Assembly: GCA_019695215.1 (NCBI GenBank)
Contig: JAIBAK010000013.1
Span: 16,131-80,130 of the forward strand
Direction of reading: 5' to 3'
Length of the DNA stretch: 64,000 nt
From: Bacteroidia bacterium
GTDB taxonomy: Bacteria > Bacteroidota > Bacteroidia > UKL13-3
The notes under the pieces are model-generated. The model saw only the letters and a list, made by a program, of their open reading frames with translations. It was not told the DNA's origin and made no database searches. Positions 1 to 9,872 of this stretch are shown here, one piece after another (position 1 is the stretch's first letter; the number at the start of each line of letters is the position of its first letter). Both the position numbers and the translations under genes were made by a program.

Positions 1-90
1 TTGTGTAGATGTCCCGCCACTAGTGTTAACATGTTTTGGGTGGTGAGGCGATAGAACGTCAAATTGATGTAATCTGCTTAACTTGCGCCC

Positions 91-1185
91 ATGCGCATTG
101 CTTTTGATGCCAAACGTGCATTTTTAAATCAATCGGGGCTGGGCAATTATTCCCGTACCCTGCTTAAAAACCTATGCCGGTATCAAAGCGGGCACTCCCT
201 GCACCTGCTTACTCCCGAAGCTAAACTCAATACCAATACCGATTTTCTTTTTCATGAACCTGATATACATATTCACAGTGGTATCTCGGTTATCAATCGG
301 CTGTTTCCTTCGCCTGCATTTTTTAATACACACCACATAGATATTTACCACGGACTAAGCAATGAATTACCGCTGAATGCCGCCAAACTAAAGGTAAAAA
401 AAGTGGTAACCATTCACGATGTCATTTTTTTGCGTTATCCGCAATTGTACCGCCCTGTTGACCGGGCCATTTATACCTGGAAAACCCGCAAAGCCTGCGA
501 AGCGGCCGATACCGTTATCGCCATCAGCCATCAAACCAAAAACGATTTGATGGAATTTTTGAAAGTGCCCGAACAAAAAATAAAAGTAGTGTACCAAAGC
601 TGCGATGAACTTTACACCCGCACCGAAGCCGCACCGGTTACAGCTCTTAACTTACCCCCGCAATACCTTTTGTATGTGGGCACCATTGAACCGCGCAAAA
701 ACCTGCTGAGTATAACCAAAGCTTTAAAAATACTGAAGAATAAAGTAACCCTTCCGCTGGTGGTAATTGGAAAACCCACTCCCTACAAAAAACAGGTACA
801 GCAATACTTAAAAAATCATGGTTTAGAAGAACGGGTATTGTTTGCCGAAAATATTCCGCTTGAACAAATGCCGGCTATTTACCGCGGGGCCTCGCTGTTT
901 ATTTACCCAAGCACCTTTGAGGGCTTTGGCATTCCTATCATTGAAGCTTTGTACAGCAAGGTTCCTGTTATTACCGGAACCGGAAGCTGCTTTGAAGAAG
1001 CCGGAGGTAAAGCTACCAGCTATATTAACCCCGAATTAAATTTTGAACTGGCCGAAAGCATAGAGCAGGTGTTAAACTCTCCCAAACTTTCGCTTCAAAT
1101 GGTTAATGAAGGATATAATTATGTGCAGCGGTTTAATGCCCGAAATACATCGCAGGAGCTGATGCAGGTGTACACAAACGGCTGA
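91..1185 (+). CDS. Glycosyltransferase family 4 (GT-B fold)
   Basis: Predicted retaining glycosyltransferase that would move a sugar from an NDP-sugar donor onto a surface polysaccharide or glycolipid at the cytoplasmic face of the membrane. The C-terminal Rossmann half begins near residue 190 (YVGTIEPRKN), and the family E-x7-E motif is at E277-E285 (EGFGIPIIE). The N-terminal MRIAFDAKRA opening is typical of GT4 enzymes that start directly with the acceptor domain. The length of 364 residues is normal for the family. The gene is monocistronic as far as can be seen, and the first 90 bases of the window show no gene. Donor and acceptor cannot be read from sequence. Confidence 0.9.
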   Translation: MRIAFDAKRAFLNQSGLGNYSRTLLKNLCRYQSGHSLHLLTPEAKLNTNTDFLFHEPDIHIHSGISVINRLFPSPAFFNTHHIDIYHGLSNELPLNAAKLKVKKVVTIHDVIFLRYPQLYRPVDRAIYTWKTRKACEAADTVIAISHQTKNDLMEFLKVPEQKIKVVYQSCDELYTRTEAAPVTALNLPPQYLLYVGTIEPRKNLLSITKALKILKNKVTLPLVVIGKPTPYKKQVQQYLKNHGLEERVLFAENIPLEQMPAIYRGASLFIYPSTFEGFGIPIIEALYSKVPVITGTGSCFEEAGGKATSYINPELNFELAESIEQVLNSPKLSLQMVNEGYNYVQRFNARNTSQELMQVYTNG

Positions 1186-1313
1186 AAGTCCGATACACTG
1201 AGACTCTAAAAAACGCAAGTACAACAGGGATTTACATTTTTATCAGTATTATTTTTTTAAAAGTAGGGGCGTTTATCATTACTTTTAATTTCTATTTTAT
1301 TTAAACTTGTACC

Positions 1314-1661
1314 ATGAAGATGAATAAAGCGGTGGCAGGCTATCATATGCTGATGATACTGTCGGAAGTAGATGGTGAATTTGCCGGTTCTGAAGGAATT
1401 GTAATTGTTAAATACCTGAAGGATAATTTTCCGTTTCATATTGAAATGGATAATGAAGTGGAAATACTAAGCACCCTGCCAAGGGATAAATACTTAGATC
1501 ATTTCAGAAAAGCTGCCGAAGATTTCTTTAGCGACTCTACCGAACACGAGCGCAGTGATTTTCTTAAGTTTGCCATTAGCTTAGTAAAAGCCGATGCACA
1601 GATTACCCGTGACGAAAACCAATACATTGATATACTTTGCGACTGCTGGGATATCAATTAA
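1314..1661 (+). CDS. TerB-like helical protein
   Basis: Small all-helical protein of 115 residues resembling the TerB (tellurite resistance / DnaJ N-terminal type) domain. It has a first helix with a metabolically neutral 'MLMILSEVDGEFAGSE' pattern and a second copy near residue 95 with acidic DxxI.xDE spacing (ADAQITRDE), the usual acidic pairs of this fold. The true start may be the second methionine two codons later. Function is unknown; the domain is a putative metal or membrane-associated stress module. It stands alone, with no ter genes beside it, so a tellurite role should not be inferred. Confidence 0.65.
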   Translation: MKMNKAVAGYHMLMILSEVDGEFAGSEGIVIVKYLKDNFPFHIEMDNEVEILSTLPRDKYLDHFRKAAEDFFSDSTEHERSDFLKFAISLVKADAQITRDENQYIDILCDCWDIN

Positions 1662-1801
1662 GTGATGAATTTGTTGTGAGTGCTATCCAGTCTCGCTGAG
1701 TTTACCGAAGCGTGAATTCTGTGAGTGGATGATTTTTATCATTTCAGGGTTTTCTTACTTAACCATGACAATTGAACCCATGCTATAACGATACGTGTTT
1801 T

Positions 1802-1809
1802 TACATTTG
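1802..1809 (+). promoter_or_regulatory. Bacteroidota -7 box
   Basis: TACATTTG matches the TAnnTTTG -7 consensus of the Bacteroidota primary sigma factor and sits 17 bases before the start codon of the beta-propeller gene. No well-placed -33 TTG was found, so this is a partial match. Confidence 0.4.
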
Positions 1810-1826
1810 CGTAATTTTATTTACGT

Positions 1827-2870
1827 ATGGCAAGAACACTACTTTTTTCAATCAGCTTTTTAATGCTGTTATCATTTACCCCCGATACCACTGAAAAGCA
1901 TTTAAAAAATTTACGTCAGTTAACTTTTGGGGGCGATAATGCCGAAGCTTATTTCAGTCCCGACAGTAAACACCTTAGTTTTCAAAGCAACAATCCAAAA
2001 TGGGGACTTAGCTGCGATCAGATTTTTCATTTAGATATTGCCAAAACATCAAAAGATACTTCCCTGCGTCCGGCTCTTATTTCAACGGGCGAAGGCCGTA
2101 CCACCTGCGCCTATTTTATGCCCGATAAAAAGCATATTCTCTATGCATCCACCCATCAATCGGGGAAAGATTGTCCGCCTGCCCCGCAAATGGGCAAAAA
2201 ATACCTGTGGGCCATTTATCCCGAGTTTGATATTTACATTGCTGATTTAAAAGGAAAGATAACCGGACAACTGACCAACGCTCCGGGATATGATGCCGAA
2301 GCCACTGTGTCGCCTAAGGGTGATAAAATTGTGTTTACCTCTACCCGCTCGGGCGATTTGGAACTGTGGGTGATGAATATTGATGGCAGCAATCCGGTAC
2401 AAATTACCCATCAACTGGGTTATGACGGAGGCGCCTTTTTCTCGCCCGATGGAAAAAAACTTGTGTTCCGTGCATCGCGCCCCAATACCGAAGAAGAAAT
2501 AAAAGAATATAAAGAATTACTGGCGAAAGGGCTTGTAGCTCCCACCACTATGGAAATTTACACCTGCAATATTGACGGCAGCGATTTGAAACAGGTTACT
2601 CACCTTGGTAAAGCCAACTGGGCACCGTTTTATCATCCCTCAGGTAAAAAAATTATTTTCTCGTCCAATCACCATTCGCAAAAAGGATACGACTTTCAGT
2701 TGTTTATGATTAATGATGATGGCAGCGGACTGGAGCAAATTACCTCTGAAAGTATGTTCAATGCCTTCCCTATGTTTTCGCCCGATGGAAAAAAACTCGT
2801 ATTCTCGTCCAACCGCAACAATGGCGGAACCCGGGATACCAATCTGTTTATTTGCGACTGGGAAGATTGA
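1827..2870 (+). CDS. Exported TolB-like PD40 beta-propeller protein
   Basis: 347-residue protein with an N-terminal hydrophobic signal sequence (about residues 1-18), followed by six WD40-like/PD40 blades. Each blade carries a variant of F-S-P-D-G-K-K-L-V-F-S-S (for example VSPKGDKIVF, FSPDGKKLVF twice, YHPSGKKIIF). This is the TolB C-terminal type propeller, probably acting in the periplasm as a protein- or ligand-binding scaffold. No TolB N-terminal domain or Pal neighbour is present, so it is not TolB itself. It lies 46 bases before the M28 peptidase, which suggests the two exported proteins may be co-expressed. Confidence 0.8.
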   Translation: MARTLLFSISFLMLLSFTPDTTEKHLKNLRQLTFGGDNAEAYFSPDSKHLSFQSNNPKWGLSCDQIFHLDIAKTSKDTSLRPALISTGEGRTTCAYFMPDKKHILYASTHQSGKDCPPAPQMGKKYLWAIYPEFDIYIADLKGKITGQLTNAPGYDAEATVSPKGDKIVFTSTRSGDLELWVMNIDGSNPVQITHQLGYDGGAFFSPDGKKLVFRASRPNTEEEIKEYKELLAKGLVAPTTMEIYTCNIDGSDLKQVTHLGKANWAPFYHPSGKKIIFSSNHHSQKGYDFQLFMINDDGSGLEQITSESMFNAFPMFSPDGKKLVFSSNRNNGGTRDTNLFICDWED

Positions 2871-2881
2871 AACGGATTTCT

Positions 2882-2889
2882 TACGTTTG
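2882..2889 (+). promoter_or_regulatory. Bacteroidota -7 box
   Basis: TACGTTTG fits TAnnTTTG and lies 27 bases before the M28 peptidase start. It may give that gene its own promoter within the gap after the propeller gene. Confidence 0.4.
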
Positions 2890-2916
2890 TGTTAAATCAA
2901 GTAATAAACTAATTGC

Positions 2917-4152
2917 ATGAAAAAGATAGTAATAATTCTCGTTTGCGTATTATTCAGCGGAAAGTTTGCTTTAGCACAAACCAATACCGATGACATTAAA
3001 AAACATATCAGTTACCTGGCCGATGATAAGTTGCAGGGACGTTTTCCCGGAAGCAAAGGCGAAAAAAAAGCCTATCAGTACATCACCAAACAATTTCAGA
3101 AATACAAACTGCAGCCATTAGGAACCGTTTATAATTTTCAGGATTTCCCGGTTAAATACAATCCCAATCCGCATGACACCAGCGAAAAAAATGCACTCAA
3201 AACGACAGGGCGCAATGTGATTGGTTTCTTGAACAACGATGCCGAATTTACCATTGTAATCGGGGCGCATTACGACCATCTGGGAATGGGTCATGGCGGT
3301 CATTCACTTGATGCTAATCCCGAAAATAAAGTTCATAACGGGGCAGATGATAATGCATCGGGGGTGGCCGGTGTGCTTGAGCTGGCCCGCTATTTTACCG
3401 AGAACGAGAAAAAAGAAAAATATAATTTCCTGTTCATTTGCTTTTCGGGAGAGGAAGAAGGCTTACTTGGCTCTAAATTTTTTGTAAACAACCCTACCCT
3501 TTCGCTCGACAAAATCAATTGCATGATAAACATGGATATGATTGGCCGGCTGAATGACAGTACCAAAAAAATTATTGTATACGGCACCGGTACCAGCCCC
3601 AAGTTTGAACCTATGCTGGCTTCGCTTACCAAAGAATCAGTGATTAAAGTAAAAACCGATTCAGCCGGAATGGGACCATCTGACCATGCCTCCTTTTACC
3701 TGAAGGGAATTCCGGTATTGCACTTTTTTACCGGTACGCATGGCGATTACCACCGACCAACCGATGATATTGAAAAGATTAACTTTTACGGAGAGAAACA
3801 GGTTCTTGATTTTATTGTAAAAGTAGTTGGCGAAATATGCAAAGAAGATAAACTTACTTACCTGCAAACAAAAAATTCGCAAACCAACAGTCCGCGATTT
3901 AAAGTAACCCTTGGCATTATTCCCGATTACTCATTCGAAGGCCCAGGTGTAAGATTAGACGGGGTGAGTGAAGGCAAACCTGCCGCTGCTGCCGGATTAA
4001 AGGCCGGAGATATTCTGGTGGGTTTGGGTGAGCTGGAAATAACCGATATGCAAAGCTATATGAAAGCCCTCTCTCAATTTGAAAAGGGGCAGAAAACCAC
4101 CGTAAAGTTTAAACGAAACGGGCAGATTCAGACCGCTGAGGCAACCTTCTGA
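2917..4152 (+). CDS. M28 family zinc aminopeptidase with C-terminal PDZ domain
   Basis: Exported zinc peptidase of 411 residues. A signal peptide covers about residues 1-20 (ending ALAQ). The M28 catalytic set is visible: GAHYDHLG (His ligand), HNGADDNASG (bridging Asp), SGEEEGLLGS (catalytic and ligand Glu), MDMIGR (Asp ligand) and the late HGDYHRPTDD (His ligand). The last ~85 residues form a PDZ-like domain with a GVRLDGV..GKPAAAAGLKAGD core, as in other bacterial M28-PDZ fusions. It likely trims N-terminal residues from peptides in the periplasm or outside the cell. All expected metal ligands are present, so it should be active. Confidence 0.92.
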   Translation: MKKIVIILVCVLFSGKFALAQTNTDDIKKHISYLADDKLQGRFPGSKGEKKAYQYITKQFQKYKLQPLGTVYNFQDFPVKYNPNPHDTSEKNALKTTGRNVIGFLNNDAEFTIVIGAHYDHLGMGHGGHSLDANPENKVHNGADDNASGVAGVLELARYFTENEKKEKYNFLFICFSGEEEGLLGSKFFVNNPTLSLDKINCMINMDMIGRLNDSTKKIIVYGTGTSPKFEPMLASLTKESVIKVKTDSAGMGPSDHASFYLKGIPVLHFFTGTHGDYHRPTDDIEKINFYGEKQVLDFIVKVVGEICKEDKLTYLQTKNSQTNSPRFKVTLGIIPDYSFEGPGVRLDGVSEGKPAAAAGLKAGDILVGLGELEITDMQSYMKALSQFEKGQKTTVKFKRNGQIQTAEATF

Positions 4153-4227
4153 AAGTTTATTTTGTCTTTTCTGCTGAATTGAAGTAGTTTTTACTTAATT
4201 TAGTAGCTGAATATCAACTAAACGAGT

Positions 4228-5460
4228 ATGAGCAAATCAAGGCTCATTAAGGCTTTTCTTTTATTTGCGGGATATCTGGTCTCCTGTCAGTTTTCCTATA
4301 GTCAGGTACCTTCCCGTCAGGGCGATTATTACTATATTCCTTACCGCAAACAATCAAAAGGAGGCGTACAGCAATACGGAGGTAATATGCGTGCAACAGC
4401 TACCATGAACAATGCCGTAGCCGAAATGAACAGGGAGAATTACAAGGAGGCCGAACAATATTTTACCAAATACCTAAGCATTATGTCGGGCGACTACCGG
4501 GCACTTATTTACCGGGGTATTTGCCGGTATATGAATAACGACCTGCATTTTGCCATTCGCGATTTGAAACGTGCAGTAAACATGAATCGTAATGAAAACA
4601 AAGATTTGTACAAATTAATCGGAACGATTTATTGCGCGGAAGGGAAGTATGAAAAGGCCATCCGTTTTTTAAATAAATCACTTGCACACTCTCCTTTCGA
4701 CCCTGAAATTTATAATAACCTGGGTAAATGTTATCAGGAACTGGATGATTTGGCCAATGCTTACAAATGCTACAATAAAGCTATTCAATTAGACAGCACC
4801 ATGGCGCTGGTGTACAACAACCGCGGAAGTGTGGTAAATTTTTCGCTCGAGTATATGCAACATGTTCATCCCGATGATATCACATCGGCCCTGAAAGATT
4901 TTGAAAAAGCACTGGCAGTCGACAGCACCCTTGAAATAGCCTGGCGAAATAAAGGGGTGGCGCAAATGCTGCTGAAAAGATACAATGAAGCATTGGCCTC
5001 ACTTAACTACGCCATTCAGCTCGATTCAACCGATTATTTAGCCTACTTTCAGCGTTCAATTCTGTACAGCAAAACCGGTAAATTTGATTTGGCCGAAAAA
5101 GACATCTTCAGATGTATGTATAATGACCATATCAATATCCAGGCAACACTGGTGGAGCGCGGCAATATTTTACTCTATCAGGAGCAATACAGCGAAGCAT
5201 TAGCCTTCTTTTCTTTTTATGCGCACAAATCATTTCAGCGGTCATTTAAAGCGGTAATGAGTATGAAAAGTGCGGAGGCATGTGCCTTAGACAATAATCA
5301 GAAAAAAGCTATTTACTACCTGAAACGGGCAAAACATAAAGGCTACTTCAATTCTAAAATACGGGTAAAAACATTTTTAGTAAACCCTTATTTCAAAAAC
5401 CTCAACCGCAACAGCCATTTTTTATCATTCAGAAGTAAGGTGGGGAAAATACTGTTATGA
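4228..5460 (+). CDS. Exported TPR-repeat protein
   Basis: 410-residue protein with a signal peptide (about residues 1-25, ending FSYSQ) and a run of tetratricopeptide repeats from about residue 58 to 330. They are recognisable from repeated Y-x-x-A-x-x-x-[LF]-x-[KR]-A-[LI] patterns such as YEKAIRFLNKSL, ANAYKCYNKAI and YNEALASLNYAI. It is a protein-protein interaction scaffold, probably periplasmic or at the inner face of the outer membrane. Its stop overlaps the start of the following giant surface protein by four bases (ATGA), so the two are translationally coupled; a helper role in display of that protein is an inference. Confidence 0.85.
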   Translation: MSKSRLIKAFLLFAGYLVSCQFSYSQVPSRQGDYYYIPYRKQSKGGVQQYGGNMRATATMNNAVAEMNRENYKEAEQYFTKYLSIMSGDYRALIYRGICRYMNNDLHFAIRDLKRAVNMNRNENKDLYKLIGTIYCAEGKYEKAIRFLNKSLAHSPFDPEIYNNLGKCYQELDDLANAYKCYNKAIQLDSTMALVYNNRGSVVNFSLEYMQHVHPDDITSALKDFEKALAVDSTLEIAWRNKGVAQMLLKRYNEALASLNYAIQLDSTDYLAYFQRSILYSKTGKFDLAEKDIFRCMYNDHINIQATLVERGNILLYQEQYSEALAFFSFYAHKSFQRSFKAVMSMKSAEACALDNNQKKAIYYLKRAKHKGYFNSKIRVKTFLVNPYFKNLNRNSHFLSFRSKVGKILL

Positions 5461-8400
5461 AAAAAATAGCCTTTGTTATAGGATGGTTCATAAGTTTTTC
5501 GCTTCAGGCGGCTGAAACGGAAATGAATGGATTTATTGAAAACAAAGGGCAATGGGCTTCTCACATTTTGTTTGAACTCGATATTCCGGCAGGCAGGGTT
5601 TTTATTGAACGCAATCAGTTTACCTACGTTTTTTACGACAGCAAACAATTGCATGAAATGAAACATGGCGAAATCCCCGATTCGATGCTGCATATGCACG
5701 CGGTAAAAGTTTCGCTTAAGGGAGCTAACCCGTTAATAAAAACCGAAAAAGAACAGCCCCTCTCCTTTTACCGCAACTATTTTAAGGGACAAAATCCATT
5801 ACAATGGCAATCGTTTGTAAGTACTTTTCAGAAAATAACTTTAGCAGATGTGTACCTCGGAATTAATCTGGAGTTTTTATACAGCGAGGGTAAACTCAAA
5901 TATAATTTTATTGTAAAACCGGGAGCCGATGCTTCGCTGATTCAGCTTTCGTATCAGGGACAGGAGAATTTATTCCTGAGCAGCGGTTCGTTAATTGTGA
6001 AAACCAGTTTGCAGCAAATAGCCGAAAATAAACCCGTGGCTTTTTATGCCGGTGATTCAAAACGTGCACTGGACTGTGAATTTGTTCAGAAAGGAAATAT
6101 CGTTTCGTTTAAAACAGAACCAACAGATGCTTCGCAAACGTTAATTATAGATCCCGAAGTAATATTTGCCACCTTCTCCGGTTCCACAGCCGATAACTGG
6201 GGATGTTCGGCCACCAACGACCAGTATGGAAATGCCTACTCCGGAGGAACTGTTTTTGACGTGGGGTACCCGTCAACCACCGGAGCTTATCAGGTAAATT
6301 TTGGAGGATATATTGATGTGGGCATTCTTAAGTATACTCCCAGTGGTACCGGACTTTTATACGCCACTTACCTCGGAGGTTCATCATCCGAACAAACACA
6401 CAGCCTCATTGTAAACAGCAAAAACCAGTTAGTATTATTAGGCACCACACAATCGAATGACTTCCCGGTTACGGCAGGTTCGTATGACCCTACACATAAT
6501 GGCTCCTACGATATTGTAGTGGGGTTGCTCTCCGAAAACGGAGCTTCACTGTTGGGTTCAACCTATTTTGGTTCGGATGGTTCAGACGGAATGAACGGGC
6601 CGGCCAACGGAAGTTACAATGCGGTTAATTCTCCGCTTTTTTACAATTATGGCGACAATTACCGGGGCGAAGTGATAGTTGATAAAAATGATAATATTCA
6701 CCTGTACATATCGAGCCGATCGGTAACTTTTACTGCACTTGCTACAGCTGGCGGATTGGTAACGTATAACCGAACCGGACCTCAGTATGCAGTTTACGCA
6801 CGGTTCACCCCCGACATTACCCGACTCGATAAGGTTCGGTTTTTGGGCGGAACCGGGCAGGTATCCGGATTTTCCCTTACCTTAGATCAAAGTCAGCAAT
6901 ATGTGTACTTGTGCGGGGGTACCACTGCAGCCGATGTTTTCCCTGCTATTACCAGCGGATACCAGCCGGCACATAATGGTAATGTTGACGGATACATTGC
7001 ACGGTTAAGCACCAATATCAGCGCATCGGTAAGTGAGTTTACTTACCTTGGCGGAACGCAATACGATCAAACCTATTTTGTGCAGACAGATGCCGGAGGA
7101 AGAGTGTATGTAACGGGGCAAACATTAAGTGATGAGTTCCCGGTTTCTCCCGGTACCATTGCGAAAACTAAAGGTCGGATTTTCTTTACCGCATTGAGCA
7201 GTGATTTAAGTTCTGTGATTGTTTCAACCGTAATAGGCAACGGATTGGGAAGAGCAGAAATTTCACCTTCTGCTTTTCTGGTTGACCGTTGCGGGAATGT
7301 TTGTTTATCTGGTTGGGGAGGCCGGGTAAATAATAATTTTAACTCGGGAACCGGACGAACAACCGGACTGGCGGTAACTTCCAACGGCTACCAGCAGGCA
7401 ACTGACGGATCTGATTTTTACTTAGCCATAATCACCTCTAATCTTGACAAATTAGTTTATGGCAGTTTTTTTGGCGGACCTGTAAGCGAAGAACACGTGG
7501 ATGGCGGCACCAGTCGTTTTGACCAAAAGGGAATTGTTTACCAATCGGTATGTGGCGGATGCGGAGGAAATTCTGATTTTCCAACTACACCGGGTGCCTG
7601 GTCGAGAACAAACAAAAGTTTTAACTGTAACAATGCCACGTTTAAAATAAACCTGAACAATTCCTTATTTGCCCCGCAGTTTAAAGATACTTTCTTAACT
7701 GTTTATGCAACTGAGACGCTCACGTACAACTTTCAAATTACCGACCCCGATAAAGACGACTCATTGTATGTAACCTATTCCGGCACGGCTCTGGCCAACG
7801 CAAGCACCAATAATAATCCGGCTGTAATTACCGGACCCGATAAAGGACTAAGGCCGTTATCCAATACCTTAACCTGGAAAACAAACTGCACCAACGGAGG
7901 AAAAGACACTTTGTGGATACGGGTTGATATTCACGATAACGGATGCCCGGATGAAAAATCGAAAACAGGTTATATCCGCATATTAGTAAAACCTGTTCCG
8001 GATGTGATACCTCCTGAGCTTACCTGCGTAAAAAGTCTCGATTCAAACACGGTAAAAGTTATCTGGTCGGCTGATAAAAGTAATCCGCTCAAGTTTTTTA
8101 AAGAAGTGGTGATGAATAAAGTGCTCCCCGATTTAAATGTGGTGGCACCGTATCAAACTTACCTGATAAATTCGGACGATAGTTTGGTTGACCCTTTTGC
8201 CTACTACCATAAGCAAAATGACTACTGCTACTACATGTACGGAGTAAATATTTGCAATAAACACTCTGATACTACCCGCTATTCCTGCACCAAACTTTAT
8301 CCGGATACGGCAAACTACAACCCGTTTGATATGGCCATGGATACTATTCTGTATGCCATTGCCACCGATAGTTTTTATTATGACTTTTCGATCAAAAGTA

Positions 8401-9782
8401 AAGTACCGAAAAAGCTAACCATTCAATACGAATACCACGGAGAAATACTGGCCGATAACCTAAAGTCGGCCAATGTGGGAACATTAGATGCTACCCCCGG
8501 AATTGATATAGCCAAAGGACATATTGCCTGGAAAGCCGAGTGTGCCGATATAGGGAAAGATACGTTTACCATCAGTATGCTTATTTGGGATAATGCCTGC
8601 CCTGTGCCCAACTCGCGCACCAATCGCATTCATATTGTGGTTGTGCCGCCTCCGGCACCTAAGCCGCCCGTGATGTATTGTGTAAAACGAATAGATGCCA
8701 ATACACTCAGGGTGCGCTGGGATTTTGACAGTACCGATAAATATTTCAGCCATTTTATTCTTTACCGGCAAAACCCTGACGGAAGTACTCAAACACTTCA
8801 GCAATATTACCGAACCGACACCCTTTCGTACACCGATACCAAAGCGTTGAACTGGCTCACAAAAAATTATTGCTACTACTTTATCGGGTATAATAACTGC
8901 GGCTACAAAGGGCCTTCCTCCTTGAGGTCATGCTCCATTATCGACAGTACATTTGTGCCTCCGCCCCTTTCCTTAAATTATGTGAGTGTAGAAAACAATA
9001 AAGAAATTGAAGTAAACTGGAAAAAATCAACCGACCCTGTTTGGGAAAAATACCAGCTTTACCGCAGATTGAATTTCACGGGTGCTCCGTTTGAATCCTT
9101 TCAAACCATCACCAAAAACGACACTTCCCTGCTCGATCCGCTGGTAGATGTAAGCAATATTTCGTATTGCTACAGCATTACCCAGTACAACGAATGCGGA
9201 CTCGAATCGAAAAAATCGGATGAAGCCTGTACCATTGTGTTGCGGGGGGTGGCCAAACAATTTGAAAACCAGATTTACTGGGATGCTTATACCTCATGGA
9301 AAACCGGAGTAAGTAATTACCGGGTATTTCGCACCGATCCGTTTATTCCTGAAACAAAAATTGCTCAGAAACCCGGTAACGAGTTAAAACTTACCGATGC
9401 CATGTTGTATGACGATTGCGGCTTGTATTTTTACCGCGTAGTTGCCGTGCAAAACAGCAAAGGCAAACCTTTTGAGAGTTCATCAAACACCATTGCACTG
9501 GTGCAGCAACCATTGGTATTTGCCCCCACTGCCTTTACACCTAACGGAGATGCATTGAATGATTACTGGGGTGTGGTGCCTTCGTTTGTAAAAGAATTTA
9601 ATATCCTTATTTATAACCGATGGGGGCAGCAGGTTTTTCAGTCGAACGATAAGAAATTTTTATTTAACGGAACCTTTGGTGATAATATGCCGCGTGACGA
9701 AATATTTGCCTATGTCATTCGCTTTACCGACTGGAGCGATAAACCCTACGAACTCAGCGGCAGTTTTCATGCGCTTCATTAG
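5457..9782 (+). CDS. Giant SBBP-repeat surface protein with type B T9SS sorting domain
   Basis: 1441-residue secreted protein. It has a signal peptide (about residues 1-18), an N-terminal DUF7948-like beta domain (about 20-230, opening with FIENKGQW), and a beta-propeller region of SBBP repeats (about 235-740) in which GG-[ST]-x-x-[DE] turns recur, such as YLGGSSSEQTHS, YLGGTQYDQTYF and FFGGPVSEEHVD. Several Ig/Fn3-like domains rich in paired cysteines follow (about 750-1340). The end is a gliding-motility-associated (CHU_C) C-terminal domain with APTAFTPNGDALND, ILIYNRWGQQVFQS and a terminal short strand. That end is the type B signal for export by the type IX secretion system. It is probably an adhesin or extracellular scaffold and is coupled to the TPR gene upstream. 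Confidence 0.9.
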   Translation: MKKIAFVIGWFISFSLQAAETEMNGFIENKGQWASHILFELDIPAGRVFIERNQFTYVFYDSKQLHEMKHGEIPDSMLHMHAVKVSLKGANPLIKTEKEQPLSFYRNYFKGQNPLQWQSFVSTFQKITLADVYLGINLEFLYSEGKLKYNFIVKPGADASLIQLSYQGQENLFLSSGSLIVKTSLQQIAENKPVAFYAGDSKRALDCEFVQKGNIVSFKTEPTDASQTLIIDPEVIFATFSGSTADNWGCSATNDQYGNAYSGGTVFDVGYPSTTGAYQVNFGGYIDVGILKYTPSGTGLLYATYLGGSSSEQTHSLIVNSKNQLVLLGTTQSNDFPVTAGSYDPTHNGSYDIVVGLLSENGASLLGSTYFGSDGSDGMNGPANGSYNAVNSPLFYNYGDNYRGEVIVDKNDNIHLYISSRSVTFTALATAGGLVTYNRTGPQYAVYARFTPDITRLDKVRFLGGTGQVSGFSLTLDQSQQYVYLCGGTTAADVFPAITSGYQPAHNGNVDGYIARLSTNISASVSEFTYLGGTQYDQTYFVQTDAGGRVYVTGQTLSDEFPVSPGTIAKTKGRIFFTALSSDLSSVIVSTVIGNGLGRAEISPSAFLVDRCGNVCLSGWGGRVNNNFNSGTGRTTGLAVTSNGYQQATDGSDFYLAIITSNLDKLVYGSFFGGPVSEEHVDGGTSRFDQKGIVYQSVCGGCGGNSDFPTTPGAWSRTNKSFNCNNATFKINLNNSLFAPQFKDTFLTVYATETLTYNFQITDPDKDDSLYVTYSGTALANASTNNNPAVITGPDKGLRPLSNTLTWKTNCTNGGKDTLWIRVDIHDNGCPDEKSKTGYIRILVKPVPDVIPPELTCVKSLDSNTVKVIWSADKSNPLKFFKEVVMNKVLPDLNVVAPYQTYLINSDDSLVDPFAYYHKQNDYCYYMYGVNICNKHSDTTRYSCTKLYPDTANYNPFDMAMDTILYAIATDSFYYDFSIKSKVPKKLTIQYEYHGEILADNLKSANVGTLDATPGIDIAKGHIAWKAECADIGKDTFTISMLIWDNACPVPNSRTNRIHIVVVPPPAPKPPVMYCVKRIDANTLRVRWDFDSTDKYFSHFILYRQNPDGSTQTLQQYYRTDTLSYTDTKALNWLTKNYCYYFIGYNNCGYKGPSSLRSCSIIDSTFVPPPLSLNYVSVENNKEIEVNWKKSTDPVWEKYQLYRRLNFTGAPFESFQTITKNDTSLLDPLVDVSNISYCYSITQYNECGLESKKSDEACTIVLRGVAKQFENQIYWDAYTSWKTGVSNYRVFRTDPFIPETKIAQKPGNELKLTDAMLYDDCGLYFYRVVAVQNSKGKPFESSSNTIALVQQPLVFAPTAFTPNGDALNDYWGVVPSFVKEFNILIYNRWGQQVFQSNDKKFLFNGTFGDNMPRDEIFAYVIRFTDWSDKPYELSGSFHALH

Positions 9783-9872
9783 TTTTTTGTGGCATAGCTA
9801 TTGAACTTAAGGAGCCCCGATAAAAAATATGCTTTCGGGTATGCCATTTTGACCATTATTGAACTTTAGATT